A stretch of DNA of 64,000 nucleotides from Novosphingobium resinovorum (GTDB lineage Bacteria > Pseudomonadota > Alphaproteobacteria > Sphingomonadales > Sphingomonadaceae): assembly GCF_001742225.1 (NCBI RefSeq), contig NZ_CP017075.1:1426001-1490000 (forward strand). The letters are read 5' to 3'. The number at the start of each line of letters is the position of its first letter. Within the stretch, counting starts at the first letter, position 1. The notes beneath the pieces were generated by a model, which saw nothing but the letters and a program-made list of their open reading frames with translations, did not search any database and was not told the origin of the DNA. This document shows positions 1 to 8,435 of the stretch, piece by piece. The translations under genes and the position numbers were made by a program.

Positions 1-403
1 CCATTTCGCGAACAAGAGATCTGCTCACCCTCTTGCCAGAATGCCCAGGGGCATGAATGCCAATGCTCGTGCATGGGTGTGCATCACGGCGCCGGTAGTG
101 ATGGAAGTTGGTTCGAAGTTTCAGAAGCCTTCTCTACACGCTGGGGGGAAAGAGAGCTTGCTTGCCGGCTGATGGTCGCAAAAAAGCAGCAGCAAGCTGC
201 CCCGTGAAACCTCGTTGTTTTTCAACGCGGATAACATCGCTGCCTATGGCTCCCGACGGTGAGCCATAGCTGCCTACGTTTCCTTTTGGACTCCCGCCCC
301 TTCGTCGCGGTTCGGAAATTGTCGATTGCCGCCACTTGAGCTGGAAGTCATAGCCCTTTCAACTGCACGCTCTACATTGGTGCGTTGCGATGAAACTAAG
401 AGG
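1..403. other. Non-coding left edge
   Basis: I see no convincing gene, RNA gene or strong hairpin in this stretch. A reading frame that continues upstream of the OLD-family gene opens with TTG at 326 and is probably not translated. The promoter of the Gabija-like pair should lie here, but no clear -35/-10 pair or LexA box was recognised. Confidence 0.4.
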
Positions 404-2386
404 ATGTCTCGTTTGCTGGTTGATACTGTCACCGTCTCGGGTTTCCGCTGCTTCGGCCCTGATCCGCTTGTGATTGATATCGCGGCAGATATTACCGCCG
501 TGGTTGGTCCCAATGCCTCGGGCAAGACCGCGCTGCTGCAAGCCTTGTCCAAGCTATTCGGCGTCACCCGCACACAGCGCACAGTGCAGCGCTCTGACTT
601 TCATCTTGGCGCCGAGGATGATCCCGATGATCGGGACCCCAAGAACCTCTTCATCGACGTGCTGATCGGCCTGCCGGAACTGAGCGATGGCACCGCGACG
701 CCGGAGACCATCGCGCCTGCCTTCCGACGCATGCATATTGCGCGGGCGGGCGATGACCCGGTCTGCCGGCTTCGCCTTGAAGCCCGATGGGAAGATGACG
801 GCACGGTCGAAGGCGAAGTGTCACAGGAGTTGTTCTGGGTCGAGACGCTTGACGCCGACCCGCCCGCCGACAAGCGCCATCCGGTATCGGCGGCCGATCG
901 GGGTTTGATCCAGCTCTATTACACACCCGCAAGCCGCGACGCGGCGGCACAGATCCGGGCAACAGCAGGAGCGCTGGCGGCGCGCTTGCTCCGCGCGATC
1001 GAATGGTCGTCCGACACAGAGGAAGCGGTCACCGAGGCGAGCGACACACTGACTGAAGCCTTCGAGGGCGAAGCCGCGATCGCCTCGATCGGTAAGGCCC
1101 TGCAGGAACGCTGGGCGGGGCTTCACGATGATGTGGTCGATACCAAGCCGCGACTCAGCCTGGTCAGCCGGCGCTTCGAGGAGGTGGTAAGCCGGATTGC
1201 GGTCGTCTTCGAACAGGGACCGGATGGCCACGAACGTGGGCTCGACGCGCTCAGCGACGGGCAGCAATCGCTGTTCTACTTCGCGCTCGCGGCAGCGGTC
1301 TTCGACCTCGAACGCGCCGTGGTCGCTGGAACGGTCGACGGGTTCCGTGATGACACGATGCGCATCCCGGCCCTGACGTTGTTTGCACTGGAAGAACCGG
1401 AAAACCATCTCTCGCCTTACTTCTTGGCGCGGATTGTCCGGCAGATCCGCTCCCTGACGGAAGATAGCGGAGCGCAGGCGCTCATCACCAGCCATTCCCC
1501 GGCGGTGCTGAGCCGGGTCGATCCCCGCGAAGTGCGCTATTGCCGCTGTGAACCGAAAACGCGCATATCGTCGGTCAAATCCATCAAGCTGCCCAAAGGC
1601 GCGAGCGAGGAAACCAAGTTCGTCCGCGGCGCGCTGCTCGCCTATCCCGAACTCTATTTCGCGCGTTTTGTGGTTCTCGTCGAAGGAGATTCGGAACGCA
1701 TCGTGCTGCCCAAGCTGGCCGAAGCGCTCGATCTGCTGGTCGATCCGGCCTTCGTCGCGATCGTGCCGCTGGGCGGTCGTCATGTACAGCATTTCTGGCG
1801 GCTGCTCACCCAACTCGGTATTCCTTATGCAACCCTGCTCGACCTCGACCTTGGCCGCAAGGGCGGCGGCTTCGGCCGAATCAAGACGGCGATAGAAAAA
1901 CTGATCGAACGGGGCGAGCAAAAGAGCAAACTGCTCGAAACGACCAATGGGATGCTCTCAGATGCTGAATTCGCTAAGATGCATGAATGGTCGGAGGTCC
2001 AGCATCTTCCGGGATGGCTGAATTTCCTGCAGAAATACGGCGTCTATTTCTCATCGCCGCTCGACCTCGACATGGCGATGCTCAAAGCCTTTCCTGCGGC
2101 CTATGAGGCGGTGATCCCGGCAGGTGGCGGGCCACGGATGGCAAACGACAAAGCTGCCGAGGCGGTGCTGGGCACGGCCGGCCCGGGCCTGACTGTCTGG
2201 ACCGGGCCCTATGCGGGTTATGAGGATTTTTTCCCGGCCTATCGCTACCACTTTCTGACGCAGAGCAAGCCGGCGACCCACTTGGCCGCCCTGGTTCATA
2301 TCAAGCGGAAGGAGCTGATCGCCAGCATGCCGCCGGTGCTCAAGGCGCTGCTCGAGCATGTCGCCAAATCGCTGCGGCGGGACTGA
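404..2386 (+). CDS. gajA: OLD-family ATP-dependent endonuclease, Gabija GajA-like
   Basis: Encodes 660 aa with an ABC-type ATPase followed by a TOPRIM nuclease domain. Visible motifs are Walker A GPNASGKT (about 35-42), an ABC-like signature LSDGQQS (283-289), Walker B LFALEEPENH (325-334), an H-loop region TSHSP, then TOPRIM VEGDSE (425-430) and DLDLGRKGGG (479-488), supplying the acidic metal ligands. OLD-family proteins with this layout cut DNA. When paired with a UvrD-like helicase they form the Gabija anti-phage system, whose GajA is sensitive to nucleotide levels. The helicase gene follows after 2 bp, so the two are co-transcribed. The ATG at 404 is preferred over the TTG at 326. It is somewhat longer than the best-studied GajA (about 580 aa). 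The OLD assignment is firm. The Gabija label rests on the pairing. Confidence 0.85.
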   Translation: MSRLLVDTVTVSGFRCFGPDPLVIDIAADITAVVGPNASGKTALLQALSKLFGVTRTQRTVQRSDFHLGAEDDPDDRDPKNLFIDVLIGLPELSDGTATPETIAPAFRRMHIARAGDDPVCRLRLEARWEDDGTVEGEVSQELFWVETLDADPPADKRHPVSAADRGLIQLYYTPASRDAAAQIRATAGALAARLLRAIEWSSDTEEAVTEASDTLTEAFEGEAAIASIGKALQERWAGLHDDVVDTKPRLSLVSRRFEEVVSRIAVVFEQGPDGHERGLDALSDGQQSLFYFALAAAVFDLERAVVAGTVDGFRDDTMRIPALTLFALEEPENHLSPYFLARIVRQIRSLTEDSGAQALITSHSPAVLSRVDPREVRYCRCEPKTRISSVKSIKLPKGASEETKFVRGALLAYPELYFARFVVLVEGDSERIVLPKLAEALDLLVDPAFVAIVPLGGRHVQHFWRLLTQLGIPYATLLDLDLGRKGGGFGRIKTAIEKLIERGEQKSKLLETTNGMLSDAEFAKMHEWSEVQHLPGWLNFLQKYGVYFSSPLDLDMAMLKAFPAAYEAVIPAGGGPRMANDKAAEAVLGTAGPGLTVWTGPYAGYEDFFPAYRYHFLTQSKPATHLAALVHIKRKELIASMPPVLKALLEHVAKSLRRD

Positions 2387-2388
2387 CT

Positions 2389-4293
2389 ATGGCGGTCCTG
2401 TCTCGGCGCGTTCGCCCCGATCAATGGCAGCCTATCGGCGTCGCCGCACTCGAAGCGAACGCGCTCAATGTCGTGCGATCCAGCGAAAATCGCTCCGTCA
2501 TCGCCGGCCCCGGTGCCGGCAAGACCGAACTGCTGGCGCAGCGGGCCGCCTATCTGCTCCAGACCGGCACCGCGCCTCGCCCGCGCCGCATCCTGGCGAT
2601 CAGCTTCAAGCGCGATGCCGCCGTCAATCTAACGGCACGGGTCGCCCAGCGCTGCCATCGCGATCATGCAGGTCGCCTCGATTCCATGACATTCGACGCT
2701 TTCGCCAAGGGCTTGATCGATCGCTTTGGTCAGGCCCTCCCGACGCACTGGCGGCCCACGCCCGATTATGAAATCGTCTTCCCCGGCGAGCGAGATTTTC
2801 GCGACTTTCTCCAGAATCAACTCGGTTCACCGCCTGCCAGTATCGGCACTTATGCCGATCTTCAGGCTATCGCCGTCAAATCCTTCGAACGGCGGCATCT
2901 CGTCGGATCACGTCTGCCGGTCGCCGGTTGGCGCAATCCCACACCAGGACAATGGGCGGCCGACCAATATTGGCAATCGTCCCTGCACGGCTCGGCCACG
3001 AGCCACCTTTCCTTCCCGATGATCGGTCGGCTCGCCGAACTGCTGCTTCGCGTCAATCCGATGGCGCGCGACGCCTTGCGGCTGACCTACTCGCATCTGT
3101 TCATGGACGAGTTTCAGGACACGACCCAGATCCAATATGATCTGGTTCAGACCATCTTCATGGGCACAGCCACCGTCATCACGGCGGTCGGCGACAACAA
3201 GCAGCAGATCATGCGCTGGGCCATGGCGATGGATGCGCCGTTCGCGGCCTTCGAAGCCGATTTCGGCGCGACGCGAACGCCCCTCTACAACAATTACCGT
3301 TCCTCCCCCGACCTGGTGCGCATCCAGCATGTGCTGGCACAGGCGCTTGACACGAAGTCGGCCAAGCCCGTTGCCATGGCGGCTGGCTCGATCACCGGCG
3401 AAAGCTGTGCGATCTGGGACTTCTCGTCGGTGCAAGCCGAAGCGACGCACCTCGCCGCCTTTGTCGCGGCAGAGATGAAAAGCCATGATCTTTCGCCTCG
3501 CGATTTCGTTCTGCTCGTCCGGCAGAAAGCGGGAGACTATGCGGCCGTACTAGAACCGGCCTTCGCAGCCCGGGGGATTCCGCTTCGCAACGAGGCCCGG
3601 ATGGTCGGGCACGTCATGCTTCAGGAACTGCTCGCCGAGGAAGTTTCCGAACTGCTCGTCGCCATCCTGCGGCTTGCGGTGTGTCAGGCCAGCGGTCGGT
3701 ACTGGACTTTATGCCAGGGCAGGCTCGGTATTTTGCGGGGCATCGCGCCGGATGATGAGGCAGCTCAGGCGCGTCTTGCCAGTGATCTCGATCGTTTCGC
3801 ACTCGATTTGCTTGCGGCGCACACCAGTCCTCCCGTCGGCAAGCCAAACGTCCGATCCACGATCGACGGGATCATAAACTGGATAGGGCGCGACCGCATC
3901 GTCGCGGCTTACCCCGCCTACCGGCAGGGCGGATGGCTGGACAAGGTGATCGACGCAGCGGCGGAGCATCTGCACATATCCGCTGGCAACGGCGTGGACT
4001 GGGAAACAGCGCTCGATGCCTATGAAGGGCTCCACGCCATTCCCTTGATGACGATCCACAAGAGCAAGGGTCTCGAGTATCACAGCGTGATCTTCGTCGG
4101 GCTCGACGATGGGGCATGGTGGAGTTTCGACAAGGACCAGATCGAGGCCACGGCGGGATTTTTCGTCGCCTTCACGCGCGCCAAGCAGCGCGTCCTGTTC
4201 ACCTACACGGCGCACCGGGGCAATCGAAGCAAGATCGCTACGCTTTACAATTTGCTCCGGTCAGCAGGCATCCAGACCCACCAGATTGCCTGA
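2389..4293 (+). CDS. gajB: UvrD/Rep-family SF1 helicase, Gabija GajB-like
   Basis: Encodes a 634-aa superfamily 1A helicase with a full motif set: Walker A GPGAGKT (40-46), motif Ia around ISFKRDAA, DEFQD (240-244), GDNKQQIMRW (268-277), NNYRSSPD, the motif V region TIHKSKGLE and the motif VI region VAFTRAKQRV. All helicase motifs look intact, so it should hydrolyse ATP. In Gabija, GajB acts with the GajA nuclease on DNA ends. The gene starts 2 bp after the OLD-family stop codon, so translation is probably coupled. It is longer than the reference GajB (about 490 aa), so this may be a Gabija subtype or another OLD-helicase pair. A DNA-repair helicase unrelated to defence is less likely given the island context. 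Confidence 0.85.
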   Translation: MAVLSRRVRPDQWQPIGVAALEANALNVVRSSENRSVIAGPGAGKTELLAQRAAYLLQTGTAPRPRRILAISFKRDAAVNLTARVAQRCHRDHAGRLDSMTFDAFAKGLIDRFGQALPTHWRPTPDYEIVFPGERDFRDFLQNQLGSPPASIGTYADLQAIAVKSFERRHLVGSRLPVAGWRNPTPGQWAADQYWQSSLHGSATSHLSFPMIGRLAELLLRVNPMARDALRLTYSHLFMDEFQDTTQIQYDLVQTIFMGTATVITAVGDNKQQIMRWAMAMDAPFAAFEADFGATRTPLYNNYRSSPDLVRIQHVLAQALDTKSAKPVAMAAGSITGESCAIWDFSSVQAEATHLAAFVAAEMKSHDLSPRDFVLLVRQKAGDYAAVLEPAFAARGIPLRNEARMVGHVMLQELLAEEVSELLVAILRLAVCQASGRYWTLCQGRLGILRGIAPDDEAAQARLASDLDRFALDLLAAHTSPPVGKPNVRSTIDGIINWIGRDRIVAAYPAYRQGGWLDKVIDAAAEHLHISAGNGVDWETALDAYEGLHAIPLMTIHKSKGLEYHSVIFVGLDDGAWWSFDKDQIEATAGFFVAFTRAKQRVLFTYTAHRGNRSKIATLYNLLRSAGIQTHQIA

Positions 4294-4301
4294 CCAAAGC
4301 T

Positions 4302-4541
4302 TCAGGCACGCGCCGCGCGAACGATGACCTTGTCGATACCTTGCTCTGCCGCGAAACGCTTGGCCCGCTCGATCGCTTCGGACATGCGCCAGTCGAAGCC
4401 TGCCGAGCCGCCGGTATCGCCTTTGGCACTGTCAAAGAAGTAGCCCTGCTCCATGCCGCCAATGCCGCGATGCACGACCACGGCCACATGGCGCTCGGCA
4501 GGGATGTCGGCCGTTGGCGACAGATAGATAATCGCGGTCAT
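4302..4541 (-). CDS. Small protein of unknown function between the two defence systems
   Basis: Encodes 79 aa. The start ATG has GGAGGG 3 bases upstream, a good ribosome-binding site. The sequence looks protein-like rather than a shadow frame, with an N-terminal strand (TAIIYLSP), a central GGMEQGYFFDSAKGDTGG segment and a C-terminal helix ending in GIDKVIVRAARA. There is no signal peptide, membrane segment or recognised domain. It is convergent with the helicase gene (8 bp between stop codons) and divergent from the SPARSA operon, with which it shares a 173-bp promoter region carrying the LexA-like box. It could be an accessory or regulatory factor or a resident island gene. I cannot assign a function. 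Confidence 0.6.
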   Translation of the reverse strand: MTAIIYLSPTADIPAERHVAVVVHRGIGGMEQGYFFDSAKGDTGGSAGFDWRMSEAIERAKRFAAEQGIDKVIVRAARA

Positions 4542-4605
4542 CGACCCTCCGCTCGGCCATCCAGGAGATGCCGTTCATGCTCTCTTGCGCCAATTCGCAA
4601 GGCAA

Positions 4606-4620
4606 GAACATAGATCGAAC
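4606..4620. promoter_or_regulatory. Candidate LexA (SOS) box, GAAC-N7-GAAC
   Basis: GAAC at 4606-4609 and GAAC at 4617-4620 are separated by exactly seven bases. This matches the alphaproteobacterial LexA operator pattern GTTC-N7-GTTC on the other strand. It sits in the divergent promoter region, about 95 bp before the SIR2-APAZ start and about 65 bp before the small minus-strand gene. One such match per window this size could arise by chance, so its promoter position is the main support. Confidence 0.5.
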
Positions 4621-4653
4621 AAAATCGCGATGCAATGAGCGTTCCCCCGGTTT

Positions 4654-4685
4654 TACGCCAGAGAGCGAGAAAACCCTCTGGCGTA
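4654..4685. promoter_or_regulatory. Perfect 10-bp inverted repeat upstream of SPARSA
   Basis: TACGCCAGAG (4654-4663) is followed after 12 bases by its exact reverse complement CTCTGGCGTA (4676-4685), ending 29 bp before the SIR2-APAZ start. It could be an operator or a hairpin in the 5' leader of the transcript. No U-run follows, so a simple terminator is unlikely. Confidence 0.55.
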
Positions 4686-4714
4686 CATCCAGCGACCGGT
4701 TAATCATCGCACAG

Positions 4715-6451
4715 ATGAGTGAGTACGATGATAGTATCGAAATAGCGATGGATGATTTCGCGCGGCGCTTTTCGATGCGGTCGGCGAAGTTGATGTGGCT
4801 CCTGGGTGCTGGTGTTTCAGCGTCTGCCGGGATCCTGACAGCCTGGGATATGATCTGCCGGTTCAAACGGGAACTGTACATCACCCAGCGCAAGGTCTCT
4901 CCTCAGTCCGTCGCCGATCTTTCTTCACCGGCAATACTCGCAACCCTCGATGCTTTTCTGGCCGAATCCGATACGTTGCCCCAACCTGGCGCGCCCGACG
5001 AATATTCGGCGCTGTTCGAGGCCACCTACCCGCAAGAACAGGACAGGCGGACTTATATCGACCATATGATCCGGGGGATGAAGCCGACCCAGGGGCATCT
5101 GGCGCTGGCCGCTCTTCTTCGCGCCACTCATTGCAACATCGTGTGGACGACCAATTTCGACCATCTTCTCGCCGATGCCTGCGCGCGCACCTTCGATACG
5201 ACGGCGGCATTGAACATGGCATCGCTCGACGGAACGCTTCTCGCGGGAGAGTTCATTTCCGAGCAGCAATGGCCCATCGAGATCAAGCTGCACGGCGATT
5301 TCCGGTCGCGGCGCCTGAAGAATACGAGCGAGGAGTTGCGCCATCAAGATGCACAATTCCGCAGACAGCTCGTCGATGCGTGCCGTCGCTTCGGTCTTAT
5401 CGTTGCCGGCTATAGTGGCCGCGACTCCTCTGTAATGGATGCGCTGGAAGAGGCGGTTGGCGAACCCGGCGCCTATCCCAACGGTCTGTTCTGGATGCAT
5501 CGCGGCGAGGCGGCGCCGTTCGAGCGGGTCAGCCAGTTGATTAGGAGAGCCAGAGCCGCCGGCCTTGAAGCCGGGATTGTCCGGATTGAGAATTTCGACG
5601 AGGCGATGATCGATCTGCTGCGACTGTTGCCGGGTATCGACACATCCCTCCTTCGAGCGGAAGGCCAAGAGCGGCGACGCTTCTCAGTTGCTCCCACACC
5701 TTTGGGCAAAAAATCCTGGCCGGTCCTGCGCATGAACGCAGTGCGTGTGACGCGTCCGGTGAATTGCCGTAAGATCGTCTGCGAGATCGGCGGCGGCAAG
5801 GATGTGCGCGAAGCCGTCGAAGCAGCCGAAGGGAAGATCATCGTTGCCCGGACGCGCGCGGGAGTCCTCGGCTTCGGGAGTGATGATGAGTTCCGGCGGG
5901 TCTTCGCCCCTTTTAGCATTACAGAGTTCGGCATCGCCACCTTCGAGGATCGCCGTCTGCGCTATGATTCACAGGAGCGGGGATTGCTGCGCCGGGCGCT
6001 TGTCGCCGCCATTGCGCGGACCCATGACATGGAGGCTCGCGCCAGAGGCTCCGCCGATATATTGGCGCCGCGAATGCCCGGCGACCCAGCCTGGCAGGAT
6101 CTGCGCGATGTGATCGGCGGCCCGATCGTCGGCAGCGTCCCCCGCAAGCGTGATATCACCTGGCGTGAAGGTATCGGCCTGCGATTGGACTGGGCCAGCG
6201 ATCAGCTCTGGCTGCTGCTGGAGCCCAGGATCGTTTTTGATGGCGGCAGCGAGGAGACCAAAGCAATCACGGCCGATTTCGCGCGGGAGCGGACCGCACG
6301 CCGCTATAATCAAATGCTCGACAAACTGATCAATTATTGGTCGCGCAGATTCGCTGGCCAAAATCTGCGTGCCCTTGCGATCGGCGATGGGCTGGACGCC
6401 GCCTTCGATGTCGATCGCCAGTCGGCTTTCTCATGGGCAGCCAAGCCATGA
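4715..6451 (+). CDS. SIR2-APAZ NADase, effector subunit of SPARSA
   Basis: Encodes 578 aa. Residues about 20-310 are a SIR2 domain with the glycine-rich NAD loop GAGVSASAG (31-39), TTNFD (145-149, N147), LHGD (192-195, H193) and GYSGRD (232-237), so catalytic residues appear intact. Residues about 330-578 match APAZ, the domain that replaces the Argonaute N/PAZ parts and pairs with short pAgo (PVLRMNAVRV at the start, then LWLLLEPRIVF and RYNQMLDKL). In SPARSA systems, guide-directed target recognition activates SIR2, which depletes NAD+ and kills or arrests the invaded cell. The Argonaute partner overlaps the stop codon by 4 bp. The ATG at 4715 is chosen because family members begin shortly before the NAD loop. 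An in-frame ATG at 4568 would add a low-complexity leader containing the candidate LexA box. Confidence 0.92.
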   Translation: MSEYDDSIEIAMDDFARRFSMRSAKLMWLLGAGVSASAGILTAWDMICRFKRELYITQRKVSPQSVADLSSPAILATLDAFLAESDTLPQPGAPDEYSALFEATYPQEQDRRTYIDHMIRGMKPTQGHLALAALLRATHCNIVWTTNFDHLLADACARTFDTTAALNMASLDGTLLAGEFISEQQWPIEIKLHGDFRSRRLKNTSEELRHQDAQFRRQLVDACRRFGLIVAGYSGRDSSVMDALEEAVGEPGAYPNGLFWMHRGEAAPFERVSQLIRRARAAGLEAGIVRIENFDEAMIDLLRLLPGIDTSLLRAEGQERRRFSVAPTPLGKKSWPVLRMNAVRVTRPVNCRKIVCEIGGGKDVREAVEAAEGKIIVARTRAGVLGFGSDDEFRRVFAPFSITEFGIATFEDRRLRYDSQERGLLRRALVAAIARTHDMEARARGSADILAPRMPGDPAWQDLRDVIGGPIVGSVPRKRDITWREGIGLRLDWASDQLWLLLEPRIVFDGGSEETKAITADFARERTARRYNQMLDKLINYWSRRFAGQNLRALAIGDGLDAAFDVDRQSAFSWAAKP

Positions 6452-7863
6452 CCAGCCAGCTGCAACATTATGTCCGGCTGCCGGAGCCCAATCTGCTGTT
6501 CCATCCGGACCGGCCGAGCGATCGAGACATCCATCCTCTGCGGGGACTGGCCCGTTTCGGACCCTATTCGAGCATGTTCACCCCGTCCCCCATCCGCGTG
6601 GCGACGCTTGCGCCTTCCGGGGAATCGCAGCGTCTCTTCGAGTTCCTAAGGGAACTCAACCAGCCTGCGAGACCGCAGGAGCGAACCGACTATCTTCCGG
6701 ACTGGGCCAGTTTCAACAGCGTCTTCCAGACGCACCTCGCACCAGCTGCAAGCCATTGTCGGCGGGAACTCGATGCCCAACTGGACGGAGAGTTGAAGGA
6801 TTGCCCTGCATCGGGTCTGCTGCTTGCCGAACGGCTCATCCGTTCAATCCAGTTGCTCGACGCCAACCGCGCGGATTTTGACGTGCTGTTCATTTATCTT
6901 CCTGAACGCTGGTCTCCCGGCTTCTACGGAGCCGATGATTTCGATCTGCATCACCAGCTCAAAGCCTTCACCGCCGCGCGGCAGCTGCCCATTCAGATTG
7001 TGCGCGAAGACAGCGCACTATCCTATCGATGCCGGGCCAGCGTCATGTGGCGGATCGGCCTGGCGCTCTACGCCAAGGCTGGCGGCGTTCCTTGGAAACT
7101 GGCCGATGTGGAGCCGGACACTGCCTATATTGGTATCTCCTATGCGCTCCGGCCCGCAGAATCGGAGCTTGCCCGCTTCGTAACCTGTTGCAGCCAGGTC
7201 TTCGACGCCGACGGTGCTGGACTGGAATTCATCGCCTATGACACCGGCGATGTGAACGTACAGCGGGAGAACCCGTTTCTCTCGCATACCGAGATGTTTC
7301 GGGTCATCACCCGTTCGCTGGACCTTTATCGCCGGCGCCATGGCGGCAGACTGCCGACACGTGTGATGATCCACAAATCGACCGAGTTCAAGGAAGCCGA
7401 AATAGAAGGCTGCTTCGAAGCGCTGAAACATATCGAGTCGGTCGATCTCATCCAGATCGTCGAGGACAATGGCTGGCAGGGCGTGCGATGGGAACAGGAC
7501 CGTAACGATCCGGAGATATCACAAGCGGATGGGTATCCGGTGAAACGCGGAACCTTGCTCGGGCTCAGCGGCAAAGACGCTTTGCTCTGGATGCACGGGG
7601 CAGTCGATGGTTTCGGGCGCCGCCCCTATTTTCAAGGTGGCAAAGGTACACCGCGACCGTTGCGACTGGTCCGACATGCCGGGCATGGAACATGGGACGA
7701 TACCGCGAAGGCGGCCCTGGCGCTGTCGAAAATGAACTGGAACAATGACGGGCTCTATGATCCACTTCCGGTGACGATGAGCTACGCAAAGACCTTAGCA
7801 CAGGTGATCAAGCGGATGCCGGGGCTCGGCAAGGGCACTTACCAGTTCCGATTTTTCATGTGA
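6448..7863 (+). CDS. Short prokaryotic Argonaute (MID-PIWI), SPARSA subunit
   Basis: Encodes 471 aa, typical of short pAgo. The N-terminus has the signature EPNLLF...HPLRGLARFGPY (about 13-40). A MID region follows (about 165-220, including PIQIVRE and YAKAGGVPWKL), then a PIWI domain from about 225. The first catalytic Asp is replaced by Ser in IGISYAL (S231), and HKSTEF (309-314) stands where another catalytic residue is expected. It is therefore predicted to bind a guide and target without cutting, as other short pAgos do. The ATGA overlap with the SIR2-APAZ stop codon indicates coupled translation and a stable heterodimer. The ATG at 6448 is preferred over the in-frame ATG at 6433 because it gives the usual N-terminus. 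Confidence 0.93.
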   Translation: MTSQLQHYVRLPEPNLLFHPDRPSDRDIHPLRGLARFGPYSSMFTPSPIRVATLAPSGESQRLFEFLRELNQPARPQERTDYLPDWASFNSVFQTHLAPAASHCRRELDAQLDGELKDCPASGLLLAERLIRSIQLLDANRADFDVLFIYLPERWSPGFYGADDFDLHHQLKAFTAARQLPIQIVREDSALSYRCRASVMWRIGLALYAKAGGVPWKLADVEPDTAYIGISYALRPAESELARFVTCCSQVFDADGAGLEFIAYDTGDVNVQRENPFLSHTEMFRVITRSLDLYRRRHGGRLPTRVMIHKSTEFKEAEIEGCFEALKHIESVDLIQIVEDNGWQGVRWEQDRNDPEISQADGYPVKRGTLLGLSGKDALLWMHGAVDGFGRRPYFQGGKGTPRPLRLVRHAGHGTWDDTAKAALALSKMNWNNDGLYDPLPVTMSYAKTLAQVIKRMPGLGKGTYQFRFFM

Positions 7864-8219
7864 ATGGACGTAAATCCCCTTTCGTCAAAGCCAAATTCTT
7901 GGACATTTTGGTGTTTGAACTAAGACAAACTTGGCTCTCGCCTGTGCGAGCCGACTTGCTCAAATGTTTCCGGCGACGGATCGGACGCTTGTTAAATTTT
8001 TTTGCGTTAAAGATCGACGCTTTAGCGTTCCGAAGCCGAATGTCGCAAAGGTCCCTGCGCTCGCCTCTGACAAGTGCTCACTGACTGCAGCCGGGAACGG
8101 CGGCTTACTACAATGAGCCGCTCCGAAGCCGACATTCCGAAAAGTCCCAATGTTGGTCGGCTGGTCTTCTCTGGCCAGTGGGAGGCAAAGGGATCGGACC
8201 AAAGCCGCTTAAATGACCC
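7864..8219. other. Non-coding stretch with imperfect direct repeat
   Basis: No gene is convincing here. The base composition is more AT-rich than the surroundings in places (for example 7990-8015), as often seen in island junk DNA. CCGAAGCCGAATGTCGCAAA (starting about 8032) and CCGAAGCCGACATTCCGAAA (starting about 8125) are related copies. They may be remnants of a short repeat. Confidence 0.35.
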
Positions 8220-8420
8220 ATGTTCGCGCAGGCCACAGCCGTGCACTTGATGGCACTGGGACGAAGGCACGGCCTGTCCGACCGTGCCATCGCAGCGATC
8301 ATCGACAACGTGCGCGCCGGACTTGCCGATTGGCCCGAGATCGCAGCGCAGGCTGGGGCGACGTTTTCGATGCGTGAGATTGCGGAGCGCCATGCCGAGG
8401 TGGCGCGCACTTTCGGCTGA
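8220..8420 (+). pseudogene. C-terminal fragment resembling HipA-family toxin
   Basis: An open frame of 66 codons has a sequence like the C-terminal helical end of HipA-type kinases (GRRHGLSDRAIAAIIDNV, then LADWPEIAAQAG and a terminal AEVARTFG). A TGA precedes the ATG directly in frame, so the kinase domain and catalytic residues are absent. It is best read as the tail of a decayed toxin gene next to the integrase. It could also be an unrelated small helical protein. The family resemblance is weak and judged by eye. Confidence 0.4.
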
Positions 8421-8435
8421 GCGCCCCGCCTGCGA

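Noticed and set aside
4568..4714. N-terminal extension of the SIR2-APAZ protein from the ATG at 4568
   Set aside because: The added 49 residues are unlike family N-termini and would place the LexA-like box and the inverted repeat inside coding sequence.
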